NCBI GenBank assembly: GCA_018350325.1
Contig: JAEVLN010000014.1
Location: 2,258,001 to 2,322,000, forward strand
Reading direction: 5' to 3'
Length of the DNA: 64,000 bases
Source of the DNA: Globodera rostochiensis
Taxonomy: Eukaryota; Nematoda; Chromadorea; Rhabditida; Heteroderidae
The position numbers and the translations under genes were made by a program. The stretch's first letter is position 1; each line of letters begins with the position of its first letter. Positions 23,726-36,167 of the stretch are shown here, piece by piece. The notes beneath the pieces were generated by a model. It worked only from the letters and a program-made list of their open reading frames with translations, was not told where the DNA came from and ran no database searches.

Positions 23726-26700
23726 ATGCGACAAATAACTCGGCATTTTAGTCTCGACCCAAACGAAGATCCGGTCAGTGGGTTAGAGCGAGTTTCGTCG
23801 ACATCGACACTTTTTTTGAGACGAAGGAGAGAAGAGCGATTACGAGAACAGGAGGAAGTGCGCAGACGCCAATTTGAAGACAGTCGCAAACTGTCCGACG
23901 GGGCATCGGAGCACACACTTTCCGAGAAGTATGAAAGTCTCGACTATGAAATCGTCGAGAATGAACTTTACCGTGCCGCGGAAAAAGACAAGGGGCACCA
24001 AGCAAGTTTTCCCATCGCTCCATTTGCACATTTATTTACTTTTATGCTTTTAGCGGAAATTGTTTCAAAAAACGGTCGACCGGTGGATTGTCTGCTTTTT
24101 GATTGGTGTGGCGACCGCGTCGGTTGCTGCGTTCATTGATGTGCTCGTTTATTACAATTCAAAGCTGAAGTTTCATCTTATCATCAACAATTGCATGTTT
24201 TATAATTGATTGATATTCCACTCCATTTAGGCTTCGTGTTGCTGCTTATTTATTGTTTCGTTTTCAGTAATCCATGTCTGTGAAGAAGGCAATGTTGGCA
24301 ATTCTGGCTGCACGTGGATCATCCTTTGGGTTTGGGCACTTTACAACTGCGCAATGGTCGCGGTCGCATCGTTGCTGGTCATTGTTGTTTCTCCTGTGGC
24401 GATTGGATCCGGAATTCCACAAATCAAGTGCTTTTTGAACGGAATACAAATTCCTGGCGTTGTGCGGCTGAAGACACTCGTTGCCAAATCTAGTGAGAAA
24501 AACAAAAATTTGAGTTTGGGGAATTAGATTATGAAATAAGTGTTCATCAAAATAGCGACCGTTTTTACTTTTTGACCTCCCCGGGCTAACTTCTGTTGAT
24601 TTTGCTAAGACCTCCTCCGGGCTAACTCCTGTTGTCTTGCTAATTGTAAATGAGTTGACATGCAGCTTATGCATTTTAATACTCTTGCAGTTGGTGTTGC
24701 TTGCTCCGTGAGTGGTGGATTGGCTGCAGGAAAAGTGATGTTTTGTTTGGCGATGAATTCAGCAAAAAAGAGGCTTAGTATTTTTTAATTATGCATATTC
24801 AGGAAGGTCCGATGATTCATTCGGGCGCCGTTGTCGCCGCGGGCATTTCCCAGGGACGCTGTTTGACACTTCCCGTGGACTTTGGACTGTTCAAATACTT
24901 GCGAAATGACCGAGAAAAGCGTGACTTTGTCAGTGCCGGCGCCGCCGCCGGAGTTTCTGCGGCATTTGCTTCGCCTATCGGCGGTGTACTTTTTAGTCTT
25001 GAAGAGGGGGCCAGTTTCTGGAATCAGTCTCTCACCTGGCGAATGGTTACGCTTTATGATTATCAATTCAGTTGGCTTCTTCTTGCAGGTTTTCACAGCG
25101 ATGATATCAACCTTTACTCTGAATTGCTTTATGAGTCTTTTCTACAAGCAACCCGGCATTTTGTCTTGGAATGGGTTGGCAAATTTTGGCACTTTTGAAG
25201 TAATTTTATTTTACATTATTTGGGTTTTATTCGAGGGCCTTCAGGAAGCCACTAACGTTTATGGCATTTGGGAACTTCCGTTTTTTATGATTGTCGGAGT
25301 GATTGGCGGTCTGTTGGGCGCATTGTTCAATTATTTGAATCTGAAACTTTCTCGATTTCGAAAAAAGTATTGTTTTTTCATTGCCAAGAAACCGCTGATT
25401 TTCTTTAGGTATTTGCGCTTGAAACGTCAAAAATTTTTGGAAGCTTTATTGGTAGCCGCTTCATCCGCTTTTATTGGCTTCATTACATTGTTTTATCTGC
25501 GCGATTGTCAGGTAAATTCATCAAATGATAAATGCCATAAAGCCGGAATCTTTTAGCCAATCGGCATAAATCCAAATTTGAACGAAGTCACAAAGGTTTT
25601 TTGCATTGCTTCCTTTGTATTTATTTGTTTGGATTGTTATATTTTAGCTTTGGTGTCCCAAGGGCACGTACAGTGCCGTCGCAAATTTATTCTTCCAAAA
25701 TCCGGAAGAGAGTGTGAAGAGTTTGTTCCATTCCCCGTCAAGTGCGTTCTTCTTTTACTGCTCTACTCAAATTTGCCCGTTTATTGGATTTTGTTCAGAT
25801 TCTTTCCGATCTTTCACTCTTTTGGTGTTCGCCGTCGAATATTTCGTCCTGACTCTGTGGACGTACGGACTTTCTGTGCCCAGTGGGGTCGGTGTTTGTT
25901 TGATGTTCTCAGAACGGCTTCCAATTCAATCCAATTAAGGTATTCATTCCCTCTCTGCTCACCGGCGCCGCTTGGGGCCGATTGTTCGGCATTTGTGTTC
26001 AGAATCTTTTCCCACAGTTGGTTCGTTTGTTGTTGTAACTCGCTGAAAAGAAGAAAAAAGTTCAGGGAGAAATCGATCCTGGAAAGTACGCATTGGTGGG
26101 AGCCGCTGCACAGCTTGGCGGAATTGTCAGGTCATTCAATCACCCGAATTGTATTACAATATTTGGAACAATTAAATAAAATGTATTGAAATCGAATCAT
26201 CTTCAACTCCATTTTGACAAATTTCTACCCGAAAAAAGAACAAATAGCAAAAATGAATGTTTTCCGAGCTCGACATGCATGGCGGGATGAATTCCATCCT
26301 TTTAGCACTTAAGCCAGGGTTCGGGAATTAGAATTTCATCAAAATGGAGCCTGATGAGCGCAGAGTTCGATGTGAAATCGGTGTCTTTTTGTGCATTTTT
26401 CGCATTACGATTTACAAATTCAAGAATGACCATCTCTCTGACCGCCATCATTGTCGAGGCGACCAAGAACATAACTTTTGGTCTTCCGATTATGCTTGTT
26501 CTGATGATTGCCAAATGGGTTGGCGATTTGTTTACCGGTGTGAGTTTTTTCATGCATTATAGTATAGTAATTAACCCGAACATTTTATGGTGTTTGAATT
26601 TGCATTTTTCAGGGTTTGTACGACGAACACATTGACTTGTCCGAGGTTCCCATCCTCGGGTGGCATCCACCAAAACTTTCGCGGAACATTTTGGCAAAGA

Positions 26701-27431
26701 AAGTGATGCGAAAAGATGTCGTTGCGTTGGAGAGAGTGGAAAATGTCGGCAGAATTGTGGAGATTCTGCGCTCAACTCGTCATCACGGCTTTCCGATTGT
26801 AAATCGAATCGACGCGAGTGTCGGCGACTCCCAATTCCCGAACTATGGCAATCTCTTGGGCATTGTGCTGAGGTCGCAACTGATCGTCATCTTGCAGAAG
26901 AAGGTCCAACGCAAAGAAACCGATTTAGAAAATGTTTTGTGTGTCCTTTAGCATTTCACACTGGACTATGAAGGCAAATATCCCGCTTCTGGGTATAAGC
27001 CGATAAGTCTGGAGGATTTCAGCGAGTTTTACCCAAGGTTTGCTGCTCTTCTACTCTTTATGTTCCTGTTGAATCATCCATTTCTGCTTTCAGAGTTGAG
27101 GACAAAGTCTCCAAGCTCGGCCTGACCGTGGCAGACGAACGTTCCTGGGTTGACCTTAAGTCTTTCATGCACCCGTCGCCCTACCGTGTGCCGCTCGATG
27201 CCTCTCTGGACTCCATCCATCGGGTCTTCCGGGGGCTTGGACTTCGTTTTCTGCTCGTCGTCGACCGGGAAAATCGAGTCCTTAAAAACCTTTTTTGATC
27301 ATTTAAAGAAAATTGCGAGTTTTCAGCTGCGAGGGATCATAACTCGGAAAGACATTGCGCGCTTCAAAGAACGACGGGTGAAGAGTGCCTATCTTGTACA
27401 TGAAATTTACATTTCCCCGTACAACAATTGA
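23726..27431 (+). CDS. CLCN7: CLC-6/7-type chloride/proton exchanger
   Basis: Eighteen exons join in phase: 23726-24001, 24054-24192, 24268-24492, 24691-24734, 24803-25045, 25089-25199, 25236-25366, 25409-25511, 25557-25595, 25648-25741, 25799-25887, 25940-26020, 26066-26130, 26425-26539, 26613-26903, 26952-27037, 27094-27277, 27327-27431. The product is 806 aa, the size of vertebrate CLC-7. Selectivity motifs are intact: GSGIPQ, GKEGP (gating Glu, across exons 4-5) and [19 protein letters not shown] keeps the proton-glutamate region. The N-terminus has KYESLDYE, typical of CLC-6/7. Two CBS domains (around [11 protein letters not shown] and [12 protein letters not shown]) end the protein. It is expected in lysosomal or endosomal membranes. 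Introns 1 and 2 appear to be GC-AG. Confidence 0.95.
24574..24643. repeat. Two-copy 35-bp tandem repeat in a CLC intron
   Basis: Two copies beginning GACCTCC and containing CCGGGCTAAC and TTGCTAA, about 90% identical, in intron 3 of the CLC gene. Confidence 0.7.
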
Positions 27432-27644
27432 TTTTTTCATGTTCTCACTTTTCCATCGATTCATTTTTTATGGTCATTTGTATCGCAAGATAAAATATTT
27501 ACGCAAGTGACAGGTGCATTTTGTTCACTTCATTTTAATGATATTGAATATCAACCCTTTATTTATTTATTGCCATTCGTTTCTGTGTTGTAATTCTAAT
27601 TTTAAAAGTTTAATCCGATAACACCCTAATTGCTATTAACCAAA

Positions 27645-30600
27645 ATGTCTTTGTTGGATGGGAAAGATGCCAGTCGTTCCGAAACTTGTAAGAACTTTTT
27701 TTGTTGGTTCTTAAACACTTTTAAGACTCGCTCAACGGCATAAAACGTGCAGCGACGGATTTCGAGTTTGAGGAGGATTGTGAGGACCGGTGAGTGGTGG
27801 GGGGGGGTCCTGAAAATTAAATCTGATTTGACTGGGTTATTTCGATTCTTCTCGAAGTTGAACACAAAGCCACATCTGTCGAATGTTTGTTGTTGTTTTC
27901 AGTGAAATTGCGCCTTCGGCGACCAAATTGCAAAAGTTCCATACTTCTTGCTACGCCGTCTATCGTAAGGCGGGCCAAGGCAAACAGAACGCTGTTCGAG
28001 GACAAATTCAAGGTGAAAAAATTAGGATACGTTCGAAAAACGGTACAATCATTCAGGGTTTTCTTTTTTAGACTTCAAGCATGAACTGCACTACGTTCTG
28101 ACTACAATATTTGATGAAAAAGCCATTCAAAACGTCAAAAATTTGAGGTCGAAATGCTTTGGATTAATGAAAGGTAATGGAAAAGTTGTTAATTATCGCA
28201 TCATTTAGTTTGCTTCAACTCGTCAAGAAGGCCATAATTCCACAATTTCGAAATTTTTTACGCTCGCAATCTGTACAGCTTGGAAAACTATTTGGAGTGT
28301 TAACCGAACTGTCCTCAAACTCATCGGTACTTTTATCAATAAATTTTAATTTTTTGTAATTTCGAATATGTTCAAGACCATTTCGCTGTCCGCTTCGTGT
28401 CTTTTATATCTGATAGCGCGTGACCAAAAGAGTGTGCCGCTCTCTGAGGTTGGCTCAATAACCGTGGAGAACAAATAAAAACTTCTTTAATTCTTACTAA
28501 TTTGAATTTATTCAAAAAGTGACCGGATTCCTTTAGAATTGTTTCCGACTGATTTCCGACCTTCTCAAGCAGGACTCACAGCGTGCCAAAATGGACGAAG
28601 AGTACAAAAAGCACACAGAAGCCGTTCGGACATCGCATCATTAATTGGGACTCATTTTGTGTGCCCTTCGTTCAGATTTGGTCCATTCTGAAGGATTGGC
28701 ACAGAAATTCCGAAAGTCTCTCCTCCCGACCCATCAAATTCAACGTGGCATTTGACAACATCGCCAGCCCCTATTTGGCACTGGAAGCACTTGCTTACAC
28801 GGCAACCAGAGAACACGGCGTTTTTTTCAAGTCCAGCCTTCTCACATCTGGCTGCTTGACGAGCATTGTTGCAAAATGTAATTAATTTGATTATTTTGAA
28901 ATTGGGACCCGGACCAAGCCATGACAAGAAGAACAAAGAGACCCTGGACTTTATTTACATGGGTTGGACCAGTACATGTTTATTTACATGGGTTGGACCA
29001 GTACATGTTTATTTACTTGGGTTGGACCAGTACATGTTTATTTACATGGGTTGGACCAGTACATGTTTATTTACATGGGTTGGACCAGTACATTTTGCCC
29101 GTGTGTTCAGTTGACAAAGTCGTCCTCGAGTTGGTCCACTCGGCCTCCGATGTTACTTCTCGGCTAAACGTCGTTGAAAGATGCTTCAGAATATTGGAAA
29201 ACGTGCGTTTTTTTTTGTCTTTTTAATTTTTCGAATTGGGCGTTTGTATAATTTTCGAATTCTGTTGAAGGCGGCTGTTTTTGACAAGAAGAACCAGGTG
29301 TTTCTTATCCAACATCGCAACAGCTTGCTCATTTTCTCCACTGCAAAGTCCTTTATTTAATACGTATTTAAAACATTGAAAGTTTGCGCAACTTAAGGTT
29401 TTTAAATTTTGCTGCCAAATTTTTCGAGACTCGCCAATCCTCATCCGAACACGGCGCCTCCCAAAATGAAAGTGATAAGATTTTCGAATGCGTCTGTTTG
29501 GCCTGCCGAGTTTTAATGAACATTAGCCATGAGAATGGTAATGATCCAAAATGAGGGGGGGGGGGAGCCGACTTTAATTGATGGAATCCTTCAGAAAACG
29601 CCTCGCTGAAGATTGGCCAAGTCGCCGGCTTTCTCGGCAATTGTCTCACTTTGTTGGCTTCGCACTTTCAAAGTGCGCCCAAGGACAAGTTCTTCGACCT
29701 TTGTTGCATGGTTTAAATTATTTATTTATTTACATTTTTGCATTTTAACCCGTTTCAGATGTACGGCCTTTTGGTCAACTTGTTGGAGAGATGTCCAACA
29801 AATCGGCGAAAATTTGTTTCCCTCAAGTCGAACTTCATGGGCTCTGACGGGGGAATTGTCGCCGATTTGTCATCTATCGAAATTCTGACAAAAGTACGTT
29901 TTTGTCTGTTCTTTGGCCCTCATCTTCTTACGACAACCCATTTTTTTTTGACAAAATCAAATTTTAATAGTAAATGCGATGCGTTATGTTAATTAGGACA
30001 TTAGCGGCCCGACATTTCGCCAAATTCAAAACGGACCGCAAGTGTCTGGACACGTGTCTCTTCCTTTAAGCTTTTCATGCGACATGATTCGGCCGCAAAA
30101 ACAATTGACGAGGAATTGGACAACGATTTGGTGGCCGAGGATCAATTTGTGGAGGAAGAGGAGGCCGAGGGAGGGGCGGTGCTGGAACTTGCCGAAGAGG
30201 AGGGCAGCAGCAACGGCCTTGGGGGTACCAAAGCGTCCACGGGCCATGGCAGAGGGCAGCAAAGCATGAGCGAAGACGAAATCGTCGCAGCAATCCAATC
30301 GGCGATGAACAAAGCGTCCGCACACATGGAAGACAGTGGGAAAAGCCTTAATTACTACTTACCGATTCGTCTACCCTCCCCCTCCGTTCTTTTAAGGTAT
30401 GATCGCCTCGTATTGTTCTCTTGTGGTGGCAATTTTGGTGGATTCTGATGAGGTCAATTCACTTTCCGTTGCAATTCGTGCCAAATTATCCCACACACAG
30501 AAATTGGCAAGTCGAGTGGGGGAATTGGTGCCAGACGGCGACGTGAGGCCGATGACTGAGCAGTTGAAGCGATTCCTCGAATTTATGCAAATTACCAAGG

Positions 30601-30893
30601 TATAGGTGAACTGCTTGAGGGTAGAGTCCGGACTTGAGGGCCGATCAGATTCGGAAAATGTAGGAGAAGCCAAATTTGACGGGGAACCAACGAGAGTTAT
30701 GGAAAATGTCGGTGGAATCAGACTGAGAAAGTACGAACTCTCGATGAGATACGTCTCGGTCCGGACGTAACTTATGTGTGGGTGTTTGAGCCGATGAAAT
30801 GCACTTCCATTTCAGAGATTAAAAGAGGGAACGGTCAAAAATATCGAACGAATCATAACGTCGTTTGAACTGGCCATTAACTCGACCGGTTGA
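27645..30893 (+). CDS. WAPL: WAPL-type cohesin release factor (short form)
   Basis: About 17 exons from 27645 (ATG) to 30893, about 655 aa. The whole is essentially the C-terminal WAPL domain. Matching landmarks are KKAIIPQFRNFLR, SASCLLYLIARDQ, YLALEALAYTATR, NVVERCFRILEN, RVLMNISHENENASLKIGQVAGFL, MYGLLVNLLERCPTNRRKFV, LFMRHDSAAK, HMEDSMIASYCSLVVAILV, DVRPMTEQLKRFLEFMQIT and the last exon (30816-30893), KNIERIITSFELAIN. WAPL with PDS5 opens the cohesin ring. The N-terminus is only about 50 aa, so the long disordered region of vertebrate WAPL is absent. An acidic insert (EEEEAEGG, ELAEEEG) sits before the last repeats. It lies 213 bp downstream of the CLC stop. Confidence 0.85.
28951..29093. 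repeat. 29-bp minisatellite (about 5 copies) in a WAPL intron
   Basis: Five near-identical units containing ATGGGTTGGACCAGTACATG; one unit has CTTGGG instead of CATGGG. It sits in the intron between the exons ending TSIVAK and starting FDKVV. A 29-nt period rotates the frame, so it is unlikely to be coding. Confidence 0.85.
30618..30770. repeat. Dispersed repeat related to 18534-18650
   Basis: Lies in the last WAPL intron. It begins GTCCGGACTTGAGGGCCGAT and ends near GGTCCGGACGTAA, giving weakly inverted ends. It shares GGACTTGAGG and flanks with 18534-18650. Confidence 0.4.
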
Positions 30894-31132
30894 CGAGACG
30901 AAACGACCCGAACGCACTCAGACTTTGACACTTCATCCCCCCCCCCCATTCTTTCTTTCTTTTTACTCATACTTCGTTTTTAACTGTTTGTTTTTCGAAT
31001 ATATTTATTTTGTACAAACAAAAACGCAGTTAGTTGGCACATTGATGCTTTCTTCAATTTTAGAAGCCTTCCATTATGCAAAAACGTCCATTCTTGACTG
31101 AATGAACGTACTCACGCTGTCGAACTCTCTTG
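30894..31132. other. Convergent spacer between WAPL and the receptor gene
   Basis: 239 bp holding a C-run near 30940; likely 3' UTRs of both genes. Confidence 0.4.
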
Positions 31133-34100
31133 TCAGTCGACGCTAAAGGCCGAATTATTGTATGTTGACGTGTGGCGCTGGCCGAGCTGCGGGTACTGAA
31201 CATTGTCCGTCTCCAGGTCCACGTGCCTCCCCATCTTTTTGCCCCATCCACTTCCGTTCCTCTGTCCACTTTCATCCCTGTCCCTTTTGGTCGTTTTTTC
31301 GGTCTCCTCAGACGTGTCCTTTCTCGAATAGTAAGTGTACTCAAAGAGCAGAATGACCATAGAAATGCCAATGCCAGCCAGAATGACCTAAAGAGCGTAC
31401 ATTCTTCGATTTCATTGAATTTGGTGGGTACGCACTATGAACACTCCGCCGATGTTTTCGATGGATATTCCACTGCTGTCGTCCTCCGAGTTCGAGCAGT
31501 CCTTTCGTCGTTCGTTCTGGTGCCACCAGCGCTCTTTGCACGTCTCCAATTTACGTTCATTTTGCAGCTTCAGAACCAACTGACTCAGCGATTCCTTCAG
31601 CACATGGCCCGTCTGGACGGCAATTGCGTACGGCTTTCGGGAGAATTCAGTGCCGACCTAAAATTGGGCGGGGTTCTCCTCTCCGCTTAAATGCCTTTCT
31701 CAAAGCGGGTGCCGACTTGCTGAAGACGGCAGTTTGTCAGAATGGCATATTTTATCTCCATGGCGTCAGCTGAACGAGACCAATTTGGCACGGACTTCAT
31801 CGATCAAACGCACCGATAAATGCAAAGCCTTTCTCGGACTCCAAAACCCTTTCAATTGCCTTGTCGACCGACTCGGGCAATGTAGATTCTAAAAAGGACG
31901 GGCGCAAAAATGAATGCTTTTAGGCCAACCCTGCATGAATCTCCACATGTTGGTGAACTTGTCGGACACCGGGTAATCCCAGACCTCAAACCCCCCAAAA
32001 TTAAATTCAAATCGAATTCGAATTTCGTCTCACGGCCAATTTCGCACGGTTGTTGGTTTCCCCCGATTCGTTGAGTGACATTTGCTTCCAAATGCTGCAA
32101 TGACCGGACAATTAACGAACGAACGAACAAAAAGTAATTGCAATTCTTTTGAAATCATCCAAAAGAACAGAAAATTTCGATTTCGGGCCAACAACGCACT
32201 TACTTGTAGAAGTTCTCCTCAATTTCGGCCATTCTTCGAAAATATCTGTGAAACCGCGTCTTAAGGCCATTTCGGTGTTGGGGGAAGGAATTACGTTTCG
32301 GTGGCGCCTCCCTTCAGCGGTGCGTATTCAATTTTGTACTGCTTGGCCAAGTCGTCGAGTTCACTGAATTGGTTGTTGTGATTGTTGAAAAGCTCCTCAA
32401 CATCCAAACCCCCAACTTTATTGTCTGTTCCATGCGGGAAACGGTGAGAAAGGCCGCCAAATTGGCCGTGTAAGAAGCGATGATGATAAAGCCGAACAGC
32501 CACCAAGTGGCCGCCACCAAACGGCCCGAAACATTTTTTGGCGCCTCGCCGCCGCCCTGCGGGGTCAACGAAGTCATGCAGAACCAAAGACATTCCTCAA
32601 ATTGGACGACATTTTGGAATCGAATCTTTTGCAATTCGATTGCCATAGCGTCCAACTGGACCTTAAAAGTGAAACGGCGCTTTTCCGTTTCGTCCGCGTA
32701 TCTTTCGCTGTTGTTTCTGTATGAGTACGGGCTGAACCGGTCGAACACCCAAAGAAGCGTGCTGGTGAAAAGATAGGCGCCTGAGGGTGCCAATTTAATT
32801 GGGGAAAATGTGGCCAATTGGGCAACTCACCCAAAATGCACGTCCAAACTGGCCACTCAAGCACCTGAGGGAAGGGAGAGAACGGGACTGAAATCATTCT
32901 CGAACTAAAGGCACTTTGAGGAATTTGAACATGGAATATTCGACGTCCGATCGCTTCATCAAAATGCTCAATCCGACCAAATCGTAAAAGGGAACCGTAA
33001 AGTCAATGTCATTTTCGCGCTCAGCCAACACTGAAATTGGGAAAAGCATTCCTTTCGACGGCACATTAAAATGCTAACAAATAATCCAACCGGAAATTGG
33101 GCCGATGGCCATCTCCGCCTTGCCGAGCACCAAATCCCCAATCATTCCGTCCCAATTTCCATTTTCGTCAACGGAGCCGAATTTGCCATCTTCGATCAGA
33201 TACAAATCATAAGTAAAATTGAGGGACTAAAGCGGATAAAAGAATCACTAATCGGCTGAAAACAGACTGCGCGGCACATTTGTCAGCATTTTGAGCAAAT
33301 CGATGGAATAGCCCTCCACGCGTTGGCCCGTGTCCAAAAAGACCGGTTCCGTGCTGGCACACGGCTGAGCCCTCTCAATTCCCGGGCTTTGGTTTATGTT
33401 CTCGGACATAAATTGGATAAACGGCTCATGCTGAACGAATAAAACGGACGAAGGGGAAGAAAAAGTGCCAATTTGGGACAAAACCATCGCCAACGCTTAT
33501 TTTATTATTAAAATGCATTGACTGAACGATAATTGTGACGATGCGGTAATGATTCAGCCCCCGCACATCGACGCTCAAATTGCCGTACAGCGGCTGAATG
33601 CCCTTCTCCAACGTCCAATTTCCAATCTGAAGGAGAGAAGGAGGGGCTGTTGGAGAAGCTCCAACTCTGTACTCGTCGAACTTTAAGCACAATGCCAACC
33701 CTTTTGGACATCCCACAAACCCCACATAAATCTGACGACAGAAAAGATCACCGGGGACCCCCGAGCCCAGTGTCGTACATATTTATGGAAGTCGACTTCG
33801 GGGTCATCCACTCGCCTCTCCACTTTCAGAACCATTCCAATCACCGCCTGAATATTTTCCAGTGATCAGTTTGACTGATTCTGAGCTTTGGTTGCTCACC
33901 TGATAGTACACTTCTCCATAACGGAATTCGTATCGTCCAAACTCAAAGTCCAGACTCCGTTCCTGCAGCAGTCGCTTTAGTGTCACTTCGCCTTTTTCCG
34001 AAGTGTTTTGTCCGTTTTCCCATCCAACAAATCCTTCCGCCGGAAGTTTTTTTGCCGCTTTTGCCAGTGAGTGATTTGTCAAAAGCAAATATTTGGTGGC

Positions 34101-35590
34101 GATCTCCATAATGTCCAGACAAAAGGACACTTGGGTCTCGTAAAAGGTCGGCACCGGCACTTGGTAGACCATTTCCAATTCCTCCTAAACATTTTGAATT
34201 GCCTTTTGGCGCTAGGTCAAAATGCCAACCAACCAGTTGGCATTTTGACCGGTTGGCATTTCGTCTTGACACTTTCCTTTTTATTCAAATGGCCCAAAGC
34301 AAACCCAGGCTTACCCACCTGTCTCAAGAAGTCATTAAACTTCCTCAGCGTCTGCACCCGACCGTTCGGCATCATTCGTACCCTTTAAGTTTCAAAAGTT
34401 CAGTTTCGAAGCGCAAATTAAAAAGGACAAAAGGTTAAGCGACTGGCGGGATTCGAATTTGCAACCCCTCGGGGGTACAGTAAATCCCGGTCGAAGAAGG
34501 GCAACAAAAAACGCCCAATTACACGGACCATGACAAATTTGCACTTAAACAGTCCTCGCACTTCAATGCCAGCGTGTCCTTGGTGAACACGATAAAATTG
34601 CGGAAATGACGAGCTTCAAACTGGGGAATGGCCGCCTGCATGTACCTGAACCAAATTCACAGTTTTTTGGGGGTTTTTAAATGTTTTTCAATTTCTCTAT
34701 TCGTACAATTCTGCATTTTTTGTGGTGGCGACGATAAAAATGTTTTTTGCTTCCACATTCAATTGTTTGACGTGTTCTGTAGCGTCCTGCAAAAGTTGTG
34801 GGCGTTTTTATTCGTTCCTAAACTGTCGTTGCCGATCAGAATTGTCCAGTCCCATTTCCTGGTACTGCTGGTACTGTTCCAAAAGGAAGTTTTGTCCGAT
34901 TAAACGAAAGGAATAGAAATGGGACATGGCAACGCTGTCAGCAAGCAATTCGAACGGATACAGACGCTGATTTTGGTAAACATCGGCTCAAAATGAACGT
35001 TCTTCAAGGCGGATACGAACGGCTTCTTCCATTCAAATTGAACTTTCTCATCAAAATGCTTGTCAAAAAGGACAAGGAACTCGGAGATGTTCAACAGCTG
35101 GACAAGTTCATGCACAATGTTATCGAACACGACGAAGGCGGGCACCAAATGGACGAAATTGTCGAGAGAAGTGTCGTCGTTGAAAGAGCCTGGATTTGAA
35201 CCGTTCAGAGGGCGGGCATATAAAATGGGTCAATCACTCTTTGAAAGTCCATTCCAGGAAGACACTTGCGCTTGGATGGTCGGAATTGAGCAGTCTCTGG
35301 CGAACTCTCTGATCAAAAGTTTGGCTTTTGAAGTGTGCGCCAAACTGATCAGAAAGGCGCTGTGGTGCCGTAGCAAATTCAATCCTCAAAAGTGAACAAA
35401 TTATTTGAGTCCGACGGCACAATTTTTCAATTTGTTCCCGACTTTCCAATTTGTCGCCGATGGAAAAAGTGTCCAGTCGGAGCAGTTCGTCGTCCAACTT
35501 ATAACGGTCGCGGTAGAACAACAGGGAGACGTTCAGATGGTCACTGTAAGCGGAGACGACGGAGTCCCATTTCTCGTAGAGAACGGCTGA
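31133..35590 (-). CDS. IR25a-like ionotropic receptor
   Basis: Multi-exon minus-strand gene. Exon boundaries in the N-terminal half are approximate and the true start may lie upstream of 35590. From the C-terminus: the tail ends SAFSVD at 31133; M4 is NIGGVFI-VILAGIGISMVILLFEY (exons near 31440 and 31375); GFAFIGDAMEIKYAI and EFSRKPYAIAV are lobe-2 motifs. The pore exon (about 32420-32600) has LTPQGGGEAPKNVSGRLVAA and SYTANLAAFLTVSR, the iGluR gate. ELDDLAKQYKIEYAPL and AERENDIDFTVPFYDLVG (retaining the ligand-binding Arg) closely resemble IR25a co-receptors. An amino-terminal domain lies between about 33900 and 35590 (FVVFDNIVHELVQLLNIS). Expected at sensory neuron membranes; nematode function is inferred. 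Confidence 0.82.
34215..34250. repeat. Perfect 15-bp-arm palindrome
   Basis: GGTCAAAATGCCAAC (34215-34229) and its exact complement (34236-34250) with a 6-nt loop, inside an intron of the receptor gene. A near-identical palindrome is at 47821-47855. Confidence 0.8.
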
Positions 35591-36167
35591 AAAGGGCAAA
35601 GTTGGCACTTTTGAGGGAGGAGTGAACGAACGAACTGATGAACAGCGACCGCGTTTTGTTGATTGAGCCTTTGGAGGTGAAGAAACCGGAGGGAAAAAGG
35701 AAAAAAAACAAAATTGGCACCCAAAACATTCCGAATGAAAATGAAATGCCAAAATCTGAGGGGGGGGGGGGGGCAAGCCGACCTCCACAAATGCTATGCA
35801 AACAAAATCCCCCCACAGAATGGCCAACCTTTCCGGACCCAAAGGCCGTCTCAATTTCGGCCCGGCACTTCCGGTAGCTTTAATGAACAAATTTGCCCTT
35901 TCTTCCCAAAAATTGCTTTTATTAGTCCTCCATAAGTTGGACGAATGCATAACACAAACTTTTTTTCATTATTTATTTATTTTCATCCACAAAGGCCAAA
36001 GAGTACAAAACAACGAATGTCAGCGCGCACACTCTCCGCAGAATATGCAATAAGTGATAATTTGGAATGGGAGGAATGCATTTTAGAAATAAGTCAAAAG
36101 CCTTTCTCAGCAAACATTTGGTCTCTGTTTCTCAAATCGTTTGGGGACTCGCAGGCGGAAAGGGCAC

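Noticed and set aside
34435..34500. GGGATTCGAATTTGCAACC, resembling a tRNA B-box on the minus strand
   Set aside because: No matching A-box or acceptor stem; at most a tRNA fragment.
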